This document shows, in pieces, positions 35,281 through 45,043 of a DNA stretch of 64,000 nt (positions are counted from its first letter, which is position 1; each line of letters starts with the position of its first letter). The notes beneath the pieces are model-generated. The model did no database searches, had not been told where the DNA came from, and was given only the letters and a program-made list of their open reading frames with translations. The stretch covers positions 124,001 through 188,000 of the forward strand of contig NZ_CALSBP010000003.1 in NCBI RefSeq assembly GCF_943373825.1, read 5' to 3'. The DNA comes from Aquimarina spinulae. GTDB taxonomy: Bacteria; Bacteroidota; Bacteroidia; Flavobacteriales; Flavobacteriaceae. The position numbers were made by a program, and so were the translations under genes.

Positions 35281-38194
35281 TAAAAGTATATTGACATCTT
35301 TACAAAACCAGCTAGAAGGTCAACTACAATTTGATACTCTAATTACTGCTTTATATGCTACAGATGCTTCAGTGTACCGTAGAATTCCCCTGGCAGTAGC
35401 ATTTCCAAAATCAATACAAGATGTAAAAAAAATAGTTGCTTTTGCATCTCAAAATGATATTGGTATTATTCCCAGAACAGCAGGAACTTCGCTTGCAGGA
35501 CAATGTGTGGGGGATGGTATTGTGGTAGATGTTTCTAAATATTTTACTAAAATAATTGCTGTTGATAAAACCAAAAAAACAGTGACTGTTCAACCAGGAG
35601 TGATACGAGATGATCTTAATCGTTTTTTGAAACCGTATGGATTGTTTTTCGGACCTAATACATCGACATCTAATCGTTGTATGATTGGAGGAATGGTCGG
35701 AAATAATAGTAGTGGTACTACATCAATTCAATATGGGGTTACAAGAGATAAAGTCTTAGAGTTACAAACAGTATTGTCTGATGGTAGCGAAGTTACTTTC
35801 TCTGAAATATCATCAAATGATTTTGAAGCAAAGCGAAATTTGGATACCCTTGAAGGAAAAATCTACGACCAGATTTATACCGAACTTTCTTTTAAGGAGA
35901 TTCAACAACAAATTATAACTCATTTCCCAAAACGAGAAATTCATAGACGTAACACAGGTTATGCTATTGATGAACTGATTGATTCTGAGGTGTTTTCTAC
36001 AACGAATACACATTTTAATATGTGTAAACTCCTCACAGGAAGCGAAGGTACATTAGCTTTTACAACACAAATTACATTACAGTTAGATGAACTCCCACCA
36101 GAAGAAACCTTAATGGTTGCGGCGCATTTTAAGACTATCGATGATTGTATGAGAGCAGTAGCGCCTGTAATGCAACATTCGCTATTCACTTGCGAAATGA
36201 TGGATAAAACCATTTTGGATTGTACAAAAAATAATATCGAGCAATTAAAGAATCGTTTTTTTATTGTTGATGATCCAAAAGCAATCTTAATGCTAGAACT
36301 TAGAGCAAACGATGTTAGTCATTTAGAACAGCAAAAAGATAAGCTATTAAAAACTCTTGATGATTCAAAATTAAGCTATGCCAATCCAATTTTACGTAAA
36401 GAAGAAATAGATAAGGCTTTAGAGTTAAGAAAAGCAGGGTTAGGATTATTAGGTAATATTGTTGGTGATAAAAAAGCAGTTGCTTGTATAGAAGATACGG
36501 CAGTTGCTATTCCTGATCTGGCGGATTACATATCAGAATTTACAGATTTAATGAAGTCTTATGATCAACAAACTGTGTATTATGCACATGCTGGAGCAGG
36601 AGAGATTCACCTTCGACCCATTCTGGATCTTAAAAAAAGTAAAGACGTAACCCTGTTTAAAAAAATAACAGATGATGTAGCAGCTTTGGTAAAGAAATAT
36701 CAAGGTTCTATGAGTGGTGAGCATGGTGATGGTATTGTAAGGGCTGGATACATACCTTTTATGATTGGTGAGGGTAATTATAAGATTTTAGAACGTATTA
36801 AAAGTACATTTGATCCTAGTTCTATTTTTAATCCGGGTAAGATTATTGATGCCTATCCCATGGATCAAAAACTACGGTATCAGATAGATAGAAAAGAACC
36901 AGAGATAGATACTATTTTTGATTTTACCGATTCGATGGGAATTCTAAGGGCTGCAGAAAAATGTAATGGTAGTGGTGATTGCCGTAAGTCTGTAGAAGCA
37001 GGAGGAACCATGTGCCCCAGTTATCGGGCTACAAAAAACGAAAAAGATACTACCCGGGGTAGAGCAAATACACTAAGAGAATTTTTAACCAATAGTGAGA
37101 AGGTTAATAAATTTGATAATAGAGAATTAAAAGAAGTTTTTGACCTCTGTCTAAGTTGCAAAGGATGTGCTAGTGAATGTCCTTCTAATGTTGATGTAGC
37201 TGCGCTGAAAGCAGAATTCGAATATCAATATCAAAAAGAAAATAGAGTATCGTTACGTACAAAGCTTTTTGCCCACAATAATAGATTGAATTCTGTAGGA
37301 AGAATCGCACCTGGTTTAACAAATTTTTTCTTTTCTAATGCATTAACATCGAGTGTTTTAAAATCTGCTTTAGGTATTGCCAAACAACGAAATTTACCTT
37401 TGTTAAGCAAACAATCCTTAAGAAGTTGGTGTAAGCAAAATATAAAAAGAATACAACCAGAGCAACCTATAAAAACAGTATACTTTTTTATAGATGAATT
37501 TACGAATCATCTGGATGCCGAAATCGGGATAGATGCTATCGAGCTACTCACCAAATTAAATTATAAAGTAAAGATAATTGATCATAAAGAAAGTGGGCGG
37601 ACTTTTATATCAAAAGGATTATTGAAACAAGCCAAAATTCTGGCAAATCTTAATATTAAAACGTTTAATAATCATATTACAGCAGAAACTCCTTTAATTG
37701 GATTAGAGCCTTCTGCCATACTCACTTTTAGAGATGAGTATCTGAGATTGGCTGACGATAAAGAAAATGCAACAGCAGTGGCAACACATACTTTTTTGAT
37801 TGATGAATTCTTACATGCAGAGATAGGGAAAGGGAATATAAATGCTGATTTGTTTACCACAGATACTAAAACAATTAAAATACATGGGCATTGTCATCAA
37901 AAAGCTTTATCGGGTATACACAATACATTTTCGATTCTAAATTTACCCAAAAACTTCAACGTTACGATTATCCCATCAGGATGTTGTGGTATGGCAGGAT
38001 CTTTTGGATATGAGAAGGAGCATTATGATGTTAGTATGCAGATAGGGGAGCAGACCTTATTTCCATCGGTTAGAAAAACACCTAAGGATACTATTATTGT
38101 GGCTGTAGGAACTAGCTGTAGGCATCAAATAAAAGATGGGACTCAACGAGAGGCATTACATCCCATTAGTATTCTCAAAAATGCTTTAGCGTAG
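35273..38194 (+). CDS. FAD-linked oxidase / Fe-S protein, D-2-hydroxyglutarate dehydrogenase-like (YdiJ type)
   Basis: 973 residues. Order: FAD-binding (PCMH) domain with PRTAGTSLAGQCVGDGIVVDVS (about 64-84) and GGMVGNNSSGT; FAD-oxidase C-terminal domain with HAGAGEIHLRP and SGEHGDGIVR (about 483-492); a 4Fe-4S domain with two Cys clusters (CNGSGDCRKS...MCPSY and CLSCKGCASECPSNVD, about 560-645); and a C-terminal CCG-type domain with SGCCGMAGSFGYE. Proteins of this architecture oxidise D-2-hydroxy acids, D-2-hydroxyglutarate in YdiJ. Overlap with the Lrp gene and proximity to DUF1338 favour D-2-hydroxyglutarate as substrate. Confidence 0.88.
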   Translation: MIDKSILTSLQNQLEGQLQFDTLITALYATDASVYRRIPLAVAFPKSIQDVKKIVAFASQNDIGIIPRTAGTSLAGQCVGDGIVVDVSKYFTKIIAVDKTKKTVTVQPGVIRDDLNRFLKPYGLFFGPNTSTSNRCMIGGMVGNNSSGTTSIQYGVTRDKVLELQTVLSDGSEVTFSEISSNDFEAKRNLDTLEGKIYDQIYTELSFKEIQQQIITHFPKREIHRRNTGYAIDELIDSEVFSTTNTHFNMCKLLTGSEGTLAFTTQITLQLDELPPEETLMVAAHFKTIDDCMRAVAPVMQHSLFTCEMMDKTILDCTKNNIEQLKNRFFIVDDPKAILMLELRANDVSHLEQQKDKLLKTLDDSKLSYANPILRKEEIDKALELRKAGLGLLGNIVGDKKAVACIEDTAVAIPDLADYISEFTDLMKSYDQQTVYYAHAGAGEIHLRPILDLKKSKDVTLFKKITDDVAALVKKYQGSMSGEHGDGIVRAGYIPFMIGEGNYKILERIKSTFDPSSIFNPGKIIDAYPMDQKLRYQIDRKEPEIDTIFDFTDSMGILRAAEKCNGSGDCRKSVEAGGTMCPSYRATKNEKDTTRGRANTLREFLTNSEKVNKFDNRELKEVFDLCLSCKGCASECPSNVDVAALKAEFEYQYQKENRVSLRTKLFAHNNRLNSVGRIAPGLTNFFFSNALTSSVLKSALGIAKQRNLPLLSKQSLRSWCKQNIKRIQPEQPIKTVYFFIDEFTNHLDAEIGIDAIELLTKLNYKVKIIDHKESGRTFISKGLLKQAKILANLNIKTFNNHITAETPLIGLEPSAILTFRDEYLRLADDKENATAVATHTFLIDEFLHAEIGKGNINADLFTTDTKTIKIHGHCHQKALSGIHNTFSILNLPKNFNVTIIPSGCCGMAGSFGYEKEHYDVSMQIGEQTLFPSVRKTPKDTIIVAVGTSCRHQIKDGTQREALHPISILKNALA

Positions 38195-38253
38195 ATAAGG
38201 TCTTTAAATCAGAAATTTCAAGTAAATGTTGGGTTCAAAATTATGTTAAAATA

Positions 38254-38835
38254 TCATCCATGTATAGTTTCAGAAGTGCCATAGTTCTGAATAAGTTCTC
38301 CTTCAAATTTTAATAAATCTTCCCATTGTTTATCTACATCAATACCTTTTCCGTATTTACGTGCAAAACCAATAAATGTGGTATAATGACCAGCTTCACT
38401 AATCATTAAATCGTGATAGAATTTTGATAGCTCAGGATCTTTTATTTTTTTTGAAAGAAGCTTAAATCGTTCGCAACTTCTGGCTTCGATCATTGCCGAA
38501 AATAACAACCGATTAACTAAACTTTGCTTACGACTACCACCTGTAATACCAAATTTAAACAATTCATTTACATAACTATCCTTTCGTTCTCGACCTAATT
38601 TATAACCACGCTTTTTAATAATTTCATGAACCATTTCAAAGTGTTGTAATTCTTCTTGTGCCAAAGTTAATAAATCGGTAACCAAATCAGTATGTTCAGA
38701 ATTTAACGTAATTATGGTAATGGCATTTGTGGCTGCTTTTTGTTCGCACCATGCGTGATCTGTTAAGATTTCTTCAATATTTGTTTCCGCAAGAGCTGCC
38801 CAACGTGGATCTGTTGCCAGTTTTAAACCAAGCAT
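38254..38835 (-). CDS. miaE: tRNA-(ms2io6A)-hydroxylase, copy 2
   Basis: 193 residues, same length as copy 1 at 27884-28465 but clearly diverged (for example MLGLKLATDPRWAALAE and QEELQHFEMVHE). All diiron ligands are kept: CEQKA, ELQH, IEARS and EAGH. It has its own strong promoter, so it is probably the expressed housekeeping copy; which of the two is ancestral cannot be told here. It lies convergent to the D-2-hydroxyacid dehydrogenase gene. Confidence 0.9.
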   Translation of the reverse strand: MLGLKLATDPRWAALAETNIEEILTDHAWCEQKAATNAITIITLNSEHTDLVTDLLTLAQEELQHFEMVHEIIKKRGYKLGRERKDSYVNELFKFGITGGSRKQSLVNRLLFSAMIEARSCERFKLLSKKIKDPELSKFYHDLMISEAGHYTTFIGFARKYGKGIDVDKQWEDLLKFEGELIQNYGTSETIHG

Positions 38836-38868
38836 ATTTGTATTGTTTTAAGAGATATATAGTATTGT

Positions 38869-38899
38869 CAAAGATACGTTTTGCGATTTTTATTTCAAT
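38869..38899 (-). promoter_or_regulatory. Promoter of miaE copy 2
   Basis: On the minus strand: ATTG at 38899-38896 and TATCTTTG at 38876-38869 with a 19-base spacer. The transcript would start about 27 bases before the start codon. Confidence 0.7.
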
Positions 38900-38990
38900 G
38901 ATTCTAACAACTTATTAATATATCATTTTTCAAAATATTTATATATACATATAAATTGCTGGCATTCATTAATAAGGTGAGTATAGCTGA

Positions 38991-39848
38991 TTATGATTTT
39001 CTAAGGGATGTGATTACCTGGTTAGCAATAAAAGAAGCTTGTAGGGCTTTGGGATCAATTTCTAAACTTTCTACCTCCTCAATTGATTCTTCATAAGCTT
39101 TCATTGATTCATTCTCATAGTGAACTAGCTTCCATGCTGCATCATGATATTCTAATGAGGTTAGATTTTCTATCCAATCTCCAGAGTTTAAATAAAGACA
39201 GGATCCGTTTTTATCTTTATATTCTCGCATTTGGGGTTGATGAATATGACCACATACCACATAGCTATATTTATTCTTAACAGCTAATTCTGCAGCAACA
39301 TCTTCGAAATCATTAATATACTTGACTGCTTTTTTTACGCTATTTTTAATTTTCTTAGAAAGCGAAAATTTTTCTTTACCTATACGTACCAAAAACCAAT
39401 TAATAGCTTGATTAAAAAGAATTAGTATATCATATCCCCAACTGCCTAATTTAGCTAACCATTTTGCGTTTTGAATTGAGACATCAAAAACATCGCCATG
39501 AAAGAACCATGCTTTTTTGCCATCTAATTCTAGCACGAGTTTATCGACTAATTTAAAATTTCCGATTTGAGCATCACTAAATTTACGAAGCATCTCGTCG
39601 TGATTACCTGTGATATAGATAACTTCTGTTCCTTTTGATGCAAACGAAATGATTTTTTTGATAACCTTAAGGTGAGATTTTGGAAAGTATCGTTTTCTAA
39701 ATTGCCAGATATCTATAATATCACCGTTAAGAATAAGAGTTTTTGGTTTGATACTATTTAGATAGTTGAGAAGCTCTTTTGCATGACATCCATAAGTACC
39801 AAGATGGATATCCGAAATTACAACAAGCTCTACAATACGTTTTTTCAT
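38991..39848 (-). CDS. UDP-2,3-diacylglucosamine diphosphatase-like metallophosphoesterase
   Basis: 285 residues from the ATG at 39848 (MKKRIVELVVISDIHLG); a start seven codons upstream is possible. The calcineurin-like metal site is complete: SDIHLG, NGDIIDIW, ITGNHD and CGHIHQPQ. Members in this subgroup (LpxH-like) cleave UDP-diacylglucosamine in lipid A synthesis at the inner membrane. The sequence is longer than E. coli LpxH (240), as usual for the Bacteroidota form. Exact substrate is inferred from the subgroup. Confidence 0.82.
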   Translation of the reverse strand: MKKRIVELVVISDIHLGTYGCHAKELLNYLNSIKPKTLILNGDIIDIWQFRKRYFPKSHLKVIKKIISFASKGTEVIYITGNHDEMLRKFSDAQIGNFKLVDKLVLELDGKKAWFFHGDVFDVSIQNAKWLAKLGSWGYDILILFNQAINWFLVRIGKEKFSLSKKIKNSVKKAVKYINDFEDVAAELAVKNKYSYVVCGHIHQPQMREYKDKNGSCLYLNSGDWIENLTSLEYHDAAWKLVHYENESMKAYEESIEEVESLEIDPKALQASFIANQVITSLRKS

Positions 39849-40099
39849 ATAAACATAATAATGCCACAAATTAAATAAATTCGTTTTTTTTAATAATTAT
39901 CTAATGATGAGTTTATTGTTATCTGAATTTAATCATTAAAATGATTTGTTACCAGAATATTAAAAATCTGTTCTTTTTCTAACTTGTAATATGAATTTTA
40001 GAAGTTTTAATTAATTTGCCTCCACTTAGAACTATTTTGATAATAATTAGCATAGTTAATACGTTGATGTGATTATATTAACCATTAGCTTAAATTAAC

Positions 40100-41056
40100 A
40101 TGAAAAATCACACAATTATTACACGCTTATTTGTGTATGTTTCTTTTTTTATAGCTTTTTCGTTCTTAACTTCATGTAGCAAAGATGAAATAGAGAAAAA
40201 AACAGATAATAAACTTCAAAATAGTGGCAATCAACAAAGCAAAAAATTATACCCTTGGGAGTATGAAACCTATAATAGTTATTTGTCAAATTATAAGGAA
40301 GAGTATAGTAATGCTAAAAAATCGACAGTAAAATGGTCTTATAATGGAGCTACTGGACCAGAATTTTGGGGAAACTTATCACCAGATTTTGTTTTATGTG
40401 CAGAAGGAACTAGTCAATCTCCAATTGATATTTCATCCAATTGTAGAACTAGTAATGGTTATGGAGATTATTTTGATGATGAAGATGGCTTACATTTTTT
40501 TTATAAGAAATCTACTTTAAATGTACTAAATAATACTCATACCATCCAGTTCAGTCCTAAGCCGGGAAGTTATGTAAAACTTAAAGGAGTCCGTTATAAC
40601 CTTGCTCAGTTTCATGTGCATGCATCTAGTGAACATACTATTGATAGTAGATTTTCACCTTTAGAGATTCACTTTGTTCATACGAATTCAGAAAACGATA
40701 AAGATCTTTTAGTGGTGGGTTTATTAGTTGAAAGAGGAAGGTTTAATAGGAGATATAATAGTTTCTGGAAAAGTTCTAACTTCCCTAAAGAGGGGAATTC
40801 TATTTTAGAAGTAACACGACTAATAAATTTAGCACATCTTTTACCCAGAAACAAGTCAAGATACAACTATTCAGGTTCGTTAACAACCCCACCTTGTTCT
40901 GAGGGGGTTAATTGGAATGTTTTAACCAGAAAAATTAGAATGTCTAGAAATCAAATAAAAGCTTTTACAAGACTGTATTCAGATAATTTTAGACCTGTAC
41001 AAGAAACAAATGATAGGGATATTGTGCTAGTACCTGATTATTTTTTTTACTATTAG
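40100..41056 (+). CDS. Alpha-class carbonic anhydrase, lipoprotein
   Basis: 318 residues. The signal ends in LTSC, so Cys at about residue 26 is lipidated, followed by SKDEIE. After a linker of about 60 residues the anhydrase domain contains SQSPIDISS, the zinc ligands FHVH (His172, His174) and EIHFVH (His191), the SEH element and the C-terminal SLTTPPCSEGV. It interconverts CO2 and bicarbonate in the periplasm or at the cell surface. It is a single gene with a terminator about 150 bases downstream. Confidence 0.93.
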   Translation: MKNHTIITRLFVYVSFFIAFSFLTSCSKDEIEKKTDNKLQNSGNQQSKKLYPWEYETYNSYLSNYKEEYSNAKKSTVKWSYNGATGPEFWGNLSPDFVLCAEGTSQSPIDISSNCRTSNGYGDYFDDEDGLHFFYKKSTLNVLNNTHTIQFSPKPGSYVKLKGVRYNLAQFHVHASSEHTIDSRFSPLEIHFVHTNSENDKDLLVVGLLVERGRFNRRYNSFWKSSNFPKEGNSILEVTRLINLAHLLPRNKSRYNYSGSLTTPPCSEGVNWNVLTRKIRMSRNQIKAFTRLYSDNFRPVQETNDRDIVLVPDYFFYY

Positions 41057-41202
41057 TTTTTTATATTACTGTCAGGTTTAAATGTATTGTATCGGATAAG
41101 TCGTAACTGTCTTTGTTTCAATGAATACAAAGAAATAAGAGTTTGATTAGATTAAAGTACGCTTAACTTAACACTATAATTAGTTCGTTTTATAGTAAAA
41201 AT

Positions 41203-41247
41203 AAAAAGCCAAATTCTTGGATTAACAATCTAGAGTTTGGCTTTTTT
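41203..41247 (+). terminator. Probable terminator downstream of the carbonic anhydrase gene
   Basis: 11-bp stem AAAAAGCCAAA (41203-41213) / TTTGGCTTTTT (41236-41246) with a 22-base loop and T-run. Confidence 0.75.
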
Positions 41248-41284
41248 ATATCATAATACTACTGTATTTTTGAAGATTAAAAAT

Positions 41285-41292
41285 TACATTTG
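41285..41292 (+). promoter_or_regulatory. -7 promoter element of aroC
   Basis: TACATTTG matches TAnnTTTG. The transcript would start near 41298, so the start codon must be the ATG at 41308 and not the TTG at 41290. No TTG at the -33 distance is evident. Confidence 0.6.
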
Positions 41293-41307
41293 CTAAAAAT
41301 TGTATGC

Positions 41308-42372
41308 ATGGCAGGAAATACATTTGGTAACCTATTTAAGGTAACTACTTTTGGAGAATCGCACGGAGTAGCAATTGGCGGAGTCATTGATGGTTGTCCC
41401 GCTGGTGTAACACTTGACTTAGACGCTATTCAACAAGAACTTGATCGCCGAAAACCTGGTCAGTCGGCTATTGTTACACAACGTAAAGAACCTGATACTG
41501 TCGAGTTTTATTCTGGTATTTTTGAAGGTATTACAACAGGAACTCCGATAGGTTTTGCTATCAAAAATGCAAATCAAAAATCTAAAGATTATTCTCATAT
41601 TAAAGATTCTTATCGACCGTCTCATGCCGATTATACCTATGATCAGAAATACGGTATTAGAGATTATAGAGGAGGAGGACGCTCTTCTGCTCGTGAAACA
41701 GCAAGTAGAGTAGTAGCAGGAGCAATCGCTAAACAAGTATTGTCTGATATAAAATTTCAGGCCTATGTGAGTGGTGTTGGTTCCATCAAATTAGAAAAAA
41801 GTCATACCGAACTTGATTTATCATTAACCGAAAGTAATATTGTAAGATGCCCGGATCCTAAGTTAGCTTCGGAAATGGAACACTACATCAAACAAATTAG
41901 AAAAGAAGGAGATACCGTTGGCGGAATTGTAAGCTGTGTTATTTCTGGTGCACCTGTGGGATTAGGAGAACCGGCTTTTGATAAGCTACATGCCGAATTA
42001 GGGAAAGCTATGCTATCTATTAATGCAGTTAAAGGATTTGAATACGGAAGTGGTTTTGCCGGATCAGAACTAAAAGGAAGTGAGCATAATGATCTTTTTA
42101 ATACCGATGGTACTACACAAACGAATCTATCTGGAGGTATACAAGGAGGGATTTCTAATGGAATGGATATCTATTTTAATGTAGCTTTTAAGCCAGTAGC
42201 TACAATTATGCAGGATCAGGAAACTATTGATAAAGAAGGTAATATTGTTACTATGCAAGGAAAAGGGAGACATGACCCTTGTGTAGTTCCCAGAGCAGTA
42301 CCTATCGTAGAGGCTATGGCTGCTTTGGTACTTGTTGACTATTGGTTAATGAATAGAACAATTAAGAAATAA
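41308..42372 (+). CDS. aroC: Chorismate synthase
   Basis: 354 residues from the ATG at 41308 ([20 protein letters not shown]). All three family signatures are visible: GESHG...GVIDGCPAG near the N-terminus, [19 protein letters not shown] (about 125-143) and [15 protein letters not shown] near the C-terminus. It converts EPSP to chorismate using reduced FMN, the last common step to aromatic amino acids. It is a single gene here. Confidence 0.97.
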   Translation: MAGNTFGNLFKVTTFGESHGVAIGGVIDGCPAGVTLDLDAIQQELDRRKPGQSAIVTQRKEPDTVEFYSGIFEGITTGTPIGFAIKNANQKSKDYSHIKDSYRPSHADYTYDQKYGIRDYRGGGRSSARETASRVVAGAIAKQVLSDIKFQAYVSGVGSIKLEKSHTELDLSLTESNIVRCPDPKLASEMEHYIKQIRKEGDTVGGIVSCVISGAPVGLGEPAFDKLHAELGKAMLSINAVKGFEYGSGFAGSELKGSEHNDLFNTDGTTQTNLSGGIQGGISNGMDIYFNVAFKPVATIMQDQETIDKEGNIVTMQGKGRHDPCVVPRAVPIVEAMAALVLVDYWLMNRTIKK

Positions 42373-42550
42373 ATTAATATAGAATAGTGTAGTTTTAATG
42401 TGTGGACACAAATTAAAATTACTGGCCTGTAAAACACTTATATACTAAGAAAACTGGCCTTTTATTTCGTATTTCGCAATTTCTATCCCCTTTTATTATT
42501 TTAAATTTATATATTGGTCGCTGTTTTGGCTTAAAAATTAAATTCTTCAC

Positions 42551-43873
42551 ATGAAAAAAATTGCACTGCATTGGAAAATTATGATCGGAATGATATTAGG
42601 TATATTATTCGGATTTTTAATGACAACACTTTCATGGGGAAAGGGATTTACAGGAGATTGGATTGCCCCTTTGGGGACCATATTTGTAAACCTATTAAAA
42701 CTAATTGCAGTTCCCTTAATTTTAGCCTCTTTGATCAAAGGAATCTCTGATCTAAAAGATATTTCTAAATTTAAATTGATAGGAGGAAGAACCATCGTTA
42801 TTTATATCTTAACTACGGTGATTGCAATAACTATTGGTTTACTACTGGTCAATACTTTTAAACCAGGAAATGGAATTACTCCCGAGACTATAGAAAAACT
42901 AAGTACAGAATATGCAGGTAATGCTAAAATATCTGAGCGTATCGCTGAGGCTGGTAAGCAAAAACAAAGTGGTCCTTTACAGTTTATTGTTGATATGGTA
43001 CCAGAAAATGCTTTTAAAGCAATGAGTAACAATAAAATGATGTTGCAGGTGATATTCTTTGCGATTTTCTTGGGTATTAGTATGCTATTAATAAAACCTG
43101 CGCAGTCAGAACCTCTTAAAAAATTCTTTGATAGTTTAAATGATGTAGTATTAAAGATGGTTGATTTGATTATGCTTACAGCGCCATATGCTGTTTTTGC
43201 ATTATTAGCTAATGTAGTGGTTACTTCTGATGATCCTGATATATTGTTAGCATTATTAAAATATGCTGGTGTTGTAATATTTGGATTAGCGTTAATGATC
43301 GTGTTCTATTGTACGTTAGTTGCTGTTATTACCAAGAAGTCTCCATTATGGTTTTTAAAGGAGATCAGCCCTGCACAATTATTAGCATTTTCGACAAGTT
43401 CTAGTGCAGCTACGCTTCCTGTTACCATGGAAAGAGTAGAAGAGCATATCGGTGTAGATAAAGAAGTATCTAGTTTCGTATTACCAGTTGGTGCCACTAT
43501 CAATATGGATGGTACCAGTTTGTATCAGGCAGTAGCTTCAGTATTTATTATGCAAGTGCTTTGGCCAGAAGGATTAACTTTTGGTAATCAAATTACTATT
43601 GTACTAACTGCTTTATTGGCTTCAATAGGATCGGCCGCTGTTCCCGGAGCAGGAATGGTAATGTTGGTTATTGTATTAGAAGCAATTGGTTTTCCGTCGG
43701 ATAAATTACCAATTGGTTTAGCACTAATCTTTGCCGTAGACAGACCTTTAGATATGTTAAGAACAACAGTTAATGTTACTGGAGATGCTACTGTGTCTAT
43801 GATTGTAGCAAAATCAGTTGGGAAATTAGGCGAACCTAATGTAAAAGAATGGGACGATGATTATCAAGGGTAA
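42551..43873 (+). CDS. Dicarboxylate/amino acid:cation symporter (DAACS family)
   Basis: 440 residues with eight hydrophobic helices and re-entrant loops. The Ser-rich hairpin FSTSSSAATLPVTM (about 278-291) and the helix 7 motif NMDGTSLYQ (about 317-325) that bind sodium and substrate are intact, as is the conserved DRPLDMLRTTVNVTGDA segment. It imports glutamate/aspartate or C4-dicarboxylates with Na+ or H+ across the inner membrane; the exact substrate cannot be read off. A large hydrophilic insertion lies at about 110-140. Confidence 0.92.
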   Translation: MKKIALHWKIMIGMILGILFGFLMTTLSWGKGFTGDWIAPLGTIFVNLLKLIAVPLILASLIKGISDLKDISKFKLIGGRTIVIYILTTVIAITIGLLLVNTFKPGNGITPETIEKLSTEYAGNAKISERIAEAGKQKQSGPLQFIVDMVPENAFKAMSNNKMMLQVIFFAIFLGISMLLIKPAQSEPLKKFFDSLNDVVLKMVDLIMLTAPYAVFALLANVVVTSDDPDILLALLKYAGVVIFGLALMIVFYCTLVAVITKKSPLWFLKEISPAQLLAFSTSSSAATLPVTMERVEEHIGVDKEVSSFVLPVGATINMDGTSLYQAVASVFIMQVLWPEGLTFGNQITIVLTALLASIGSAAVPGAGMVMLVIVLEAIGFPSDKLPIGLALIFAVDRPLDMLRTTVNVTGDATVSMIVAKSVGKLGEPNVKEWDDDYQG

Positions 43874-43902
43874 ATTAAATCAAACTTGATTTACTATTTT
43901 AT

Positions 43903-44784
43903 TTAACCAACAGCCCAGTTTTTAAGTAATTCAAATAATAGTGGATATTCTGTCTCTCTTTGGGGATTCCACATCATGGTTAGCTGCGCCTTCTGTTTTA
44001 TATCTTTTAATTCAATAATTTTTATAGGAAATTCATGTCCCTGTAATGAAGATACAGGTTCGAAAGAAATTCCCAACCCAGCTTCAACAAGCCTGAAACT
44101 AGTACTTGCAGAATCTGTTTCGTGAATAATTTTTGGGGCAAAACCGGCATCAATACAGATAGACTCCAGGATATGAACATAATTCGGACCATCTGCTACA
44201 GATGGAAATATAAACTCCTCATTAGAAAAAACAGAAAAATCGGTATAATTATGTTTATCAACAGGATGGTCTTCGGGTAGTAATATTAAAAAATTATCAA
44301 TACGAAGCACTTTACTTTTCAAATTAAAAGGAACCATCGGGTTGGTGGCAAAACCAATATCTAATTCGTTTTGTTGTAATGCCAAATATTGATCACGGTT
44401 ATTCATTTCTTTTAAAACTGCTTTTATACCAGGTATTTGACAATTAATTGTTTTTAGAATCTCAGGCAAGATTGTTTGCATTATAGAATGTGTAAACCCT
44501 ATATTGATCTCTCCGGCATGCCCATTGTGAATATTAACAGTTTGCTTTTTTAATCTTTCTAATTGAGAAAGTTGTTTTTTTACTTCTTTTACAAAATGTA
44601 ACCCAGCAGGAGTAAGTTTTACGTTACGTTTATCTCTTATAAATAGAATAGCCCCAATTTGTTCTTCTAACTGTTTAATTTGTCTGCTTAAAGCCGGTTG
44701 AACAATATTTAGTTCTTCTGCCGCTCTCGTGAAATTTAATTTTTCTGATAATGTAACTGCACTTTTTATTTGCTGAAGTGTCAT
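43903..44784 (-). CDS. LysR-family transcriptional regulator
   Basis: 293 residues. The N-terminal winged helix has LNFTRAAEELNIVQPALSRQIKQLEEQIG (about 16-44), followed by a periplasmic-binding-like effector domain. A -7 element TAATTTTG on the minus strand (44817-44810) is 26 bases before the start. It is divergent from the PLP decarboxylase gene, the usual arrangement for a LysR regulator and its target; the effector is unknown. Confidence 0.9.
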   Translation of the reverse strand: MTLQQIKSAVTLSEKLNFTRAAEELNIVQPALSRQIKQLEEQIGAILFIRDKRNVKLTPAGLHFVKEVKKQLSQLERLKKQTVNIHNGHAGEINIGFTHSIMQTILPEILKTINCQIPGIKAVLKEMNNRDQYLALQQNELDIGFATNPMVPFNLKSKVLRIDNFLILLPEDHPVDKHNYTDFSVFSNEEFIFPSVADGPNYVHILESICIDAGFAPKIIHETDSASTSFRLVEAGLGISFEPVSSLQGHEFPIKIIELKDIKQKAQLTMMWNPQRETEYPLLFELLKNWAVG

Positions 44785-44845
44785 TTATTACTTTTTGTTA
44801 TTAGTTTATCAAAATTAAGTATTTTTTATTATAAATATAGATAGC

Positions 44846-44853
44846 TAATTTTG
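44846..44853 (+). promoter_or_regulatory. Candidate -7 element for the PLP decarboxylase transcript
   Basis: TAATTTTG fits TAnnTTTG. It would give a leader of about 185 bases. No TTG is seen at the -33 position, as might be expected for an activator-dependent promoter. Confidence 0.45.
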
Positions 44854-44913
44854 AAATGTTTAAATGTTTGTTTAATCTATTGCGCATATTGGAGAATTAC
44901 TGATCAGAACTTG

Positions 44914-44986
44914 TCAGCCTGCTATTCTGGTAGATTGTCTTAATGTAGTTGATACTTTAACTGCTTGGTATGCAGGCTGATTTTTT
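44914..44986 (+). terminator. Terminator-like hairpin in the decarboxylase leader
   Basis: TCAGCCTGC (44914-44922) pairs with GCAGGCTGA (44972-44980) over a 49-base loop and is followed directly by TTTTTT. No plus-strand gene lies just upstream, so it acts either as an attenuator of the decarboxylase gene or as the end of a small RNA. Confidence 0.55.
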
Positions 44987-45043
44987 CCTGATTATTAATT
45001 TTTTATATATGTGCTATTAAAAGACCTAATTCTAATACGAGAC

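Noticed and set aside
42410..42470. Repeated ACTGGCCT segments downstream of aroC
   Set aside because: Short direct repeats without inverted symmetry; do not form a terminator.
44856..44903. 15-codon leader peptide in the decarboxylase leader
   Set aside because: Its ATG lies at or before the predicted transcript start and there is no run of regulatory codons.
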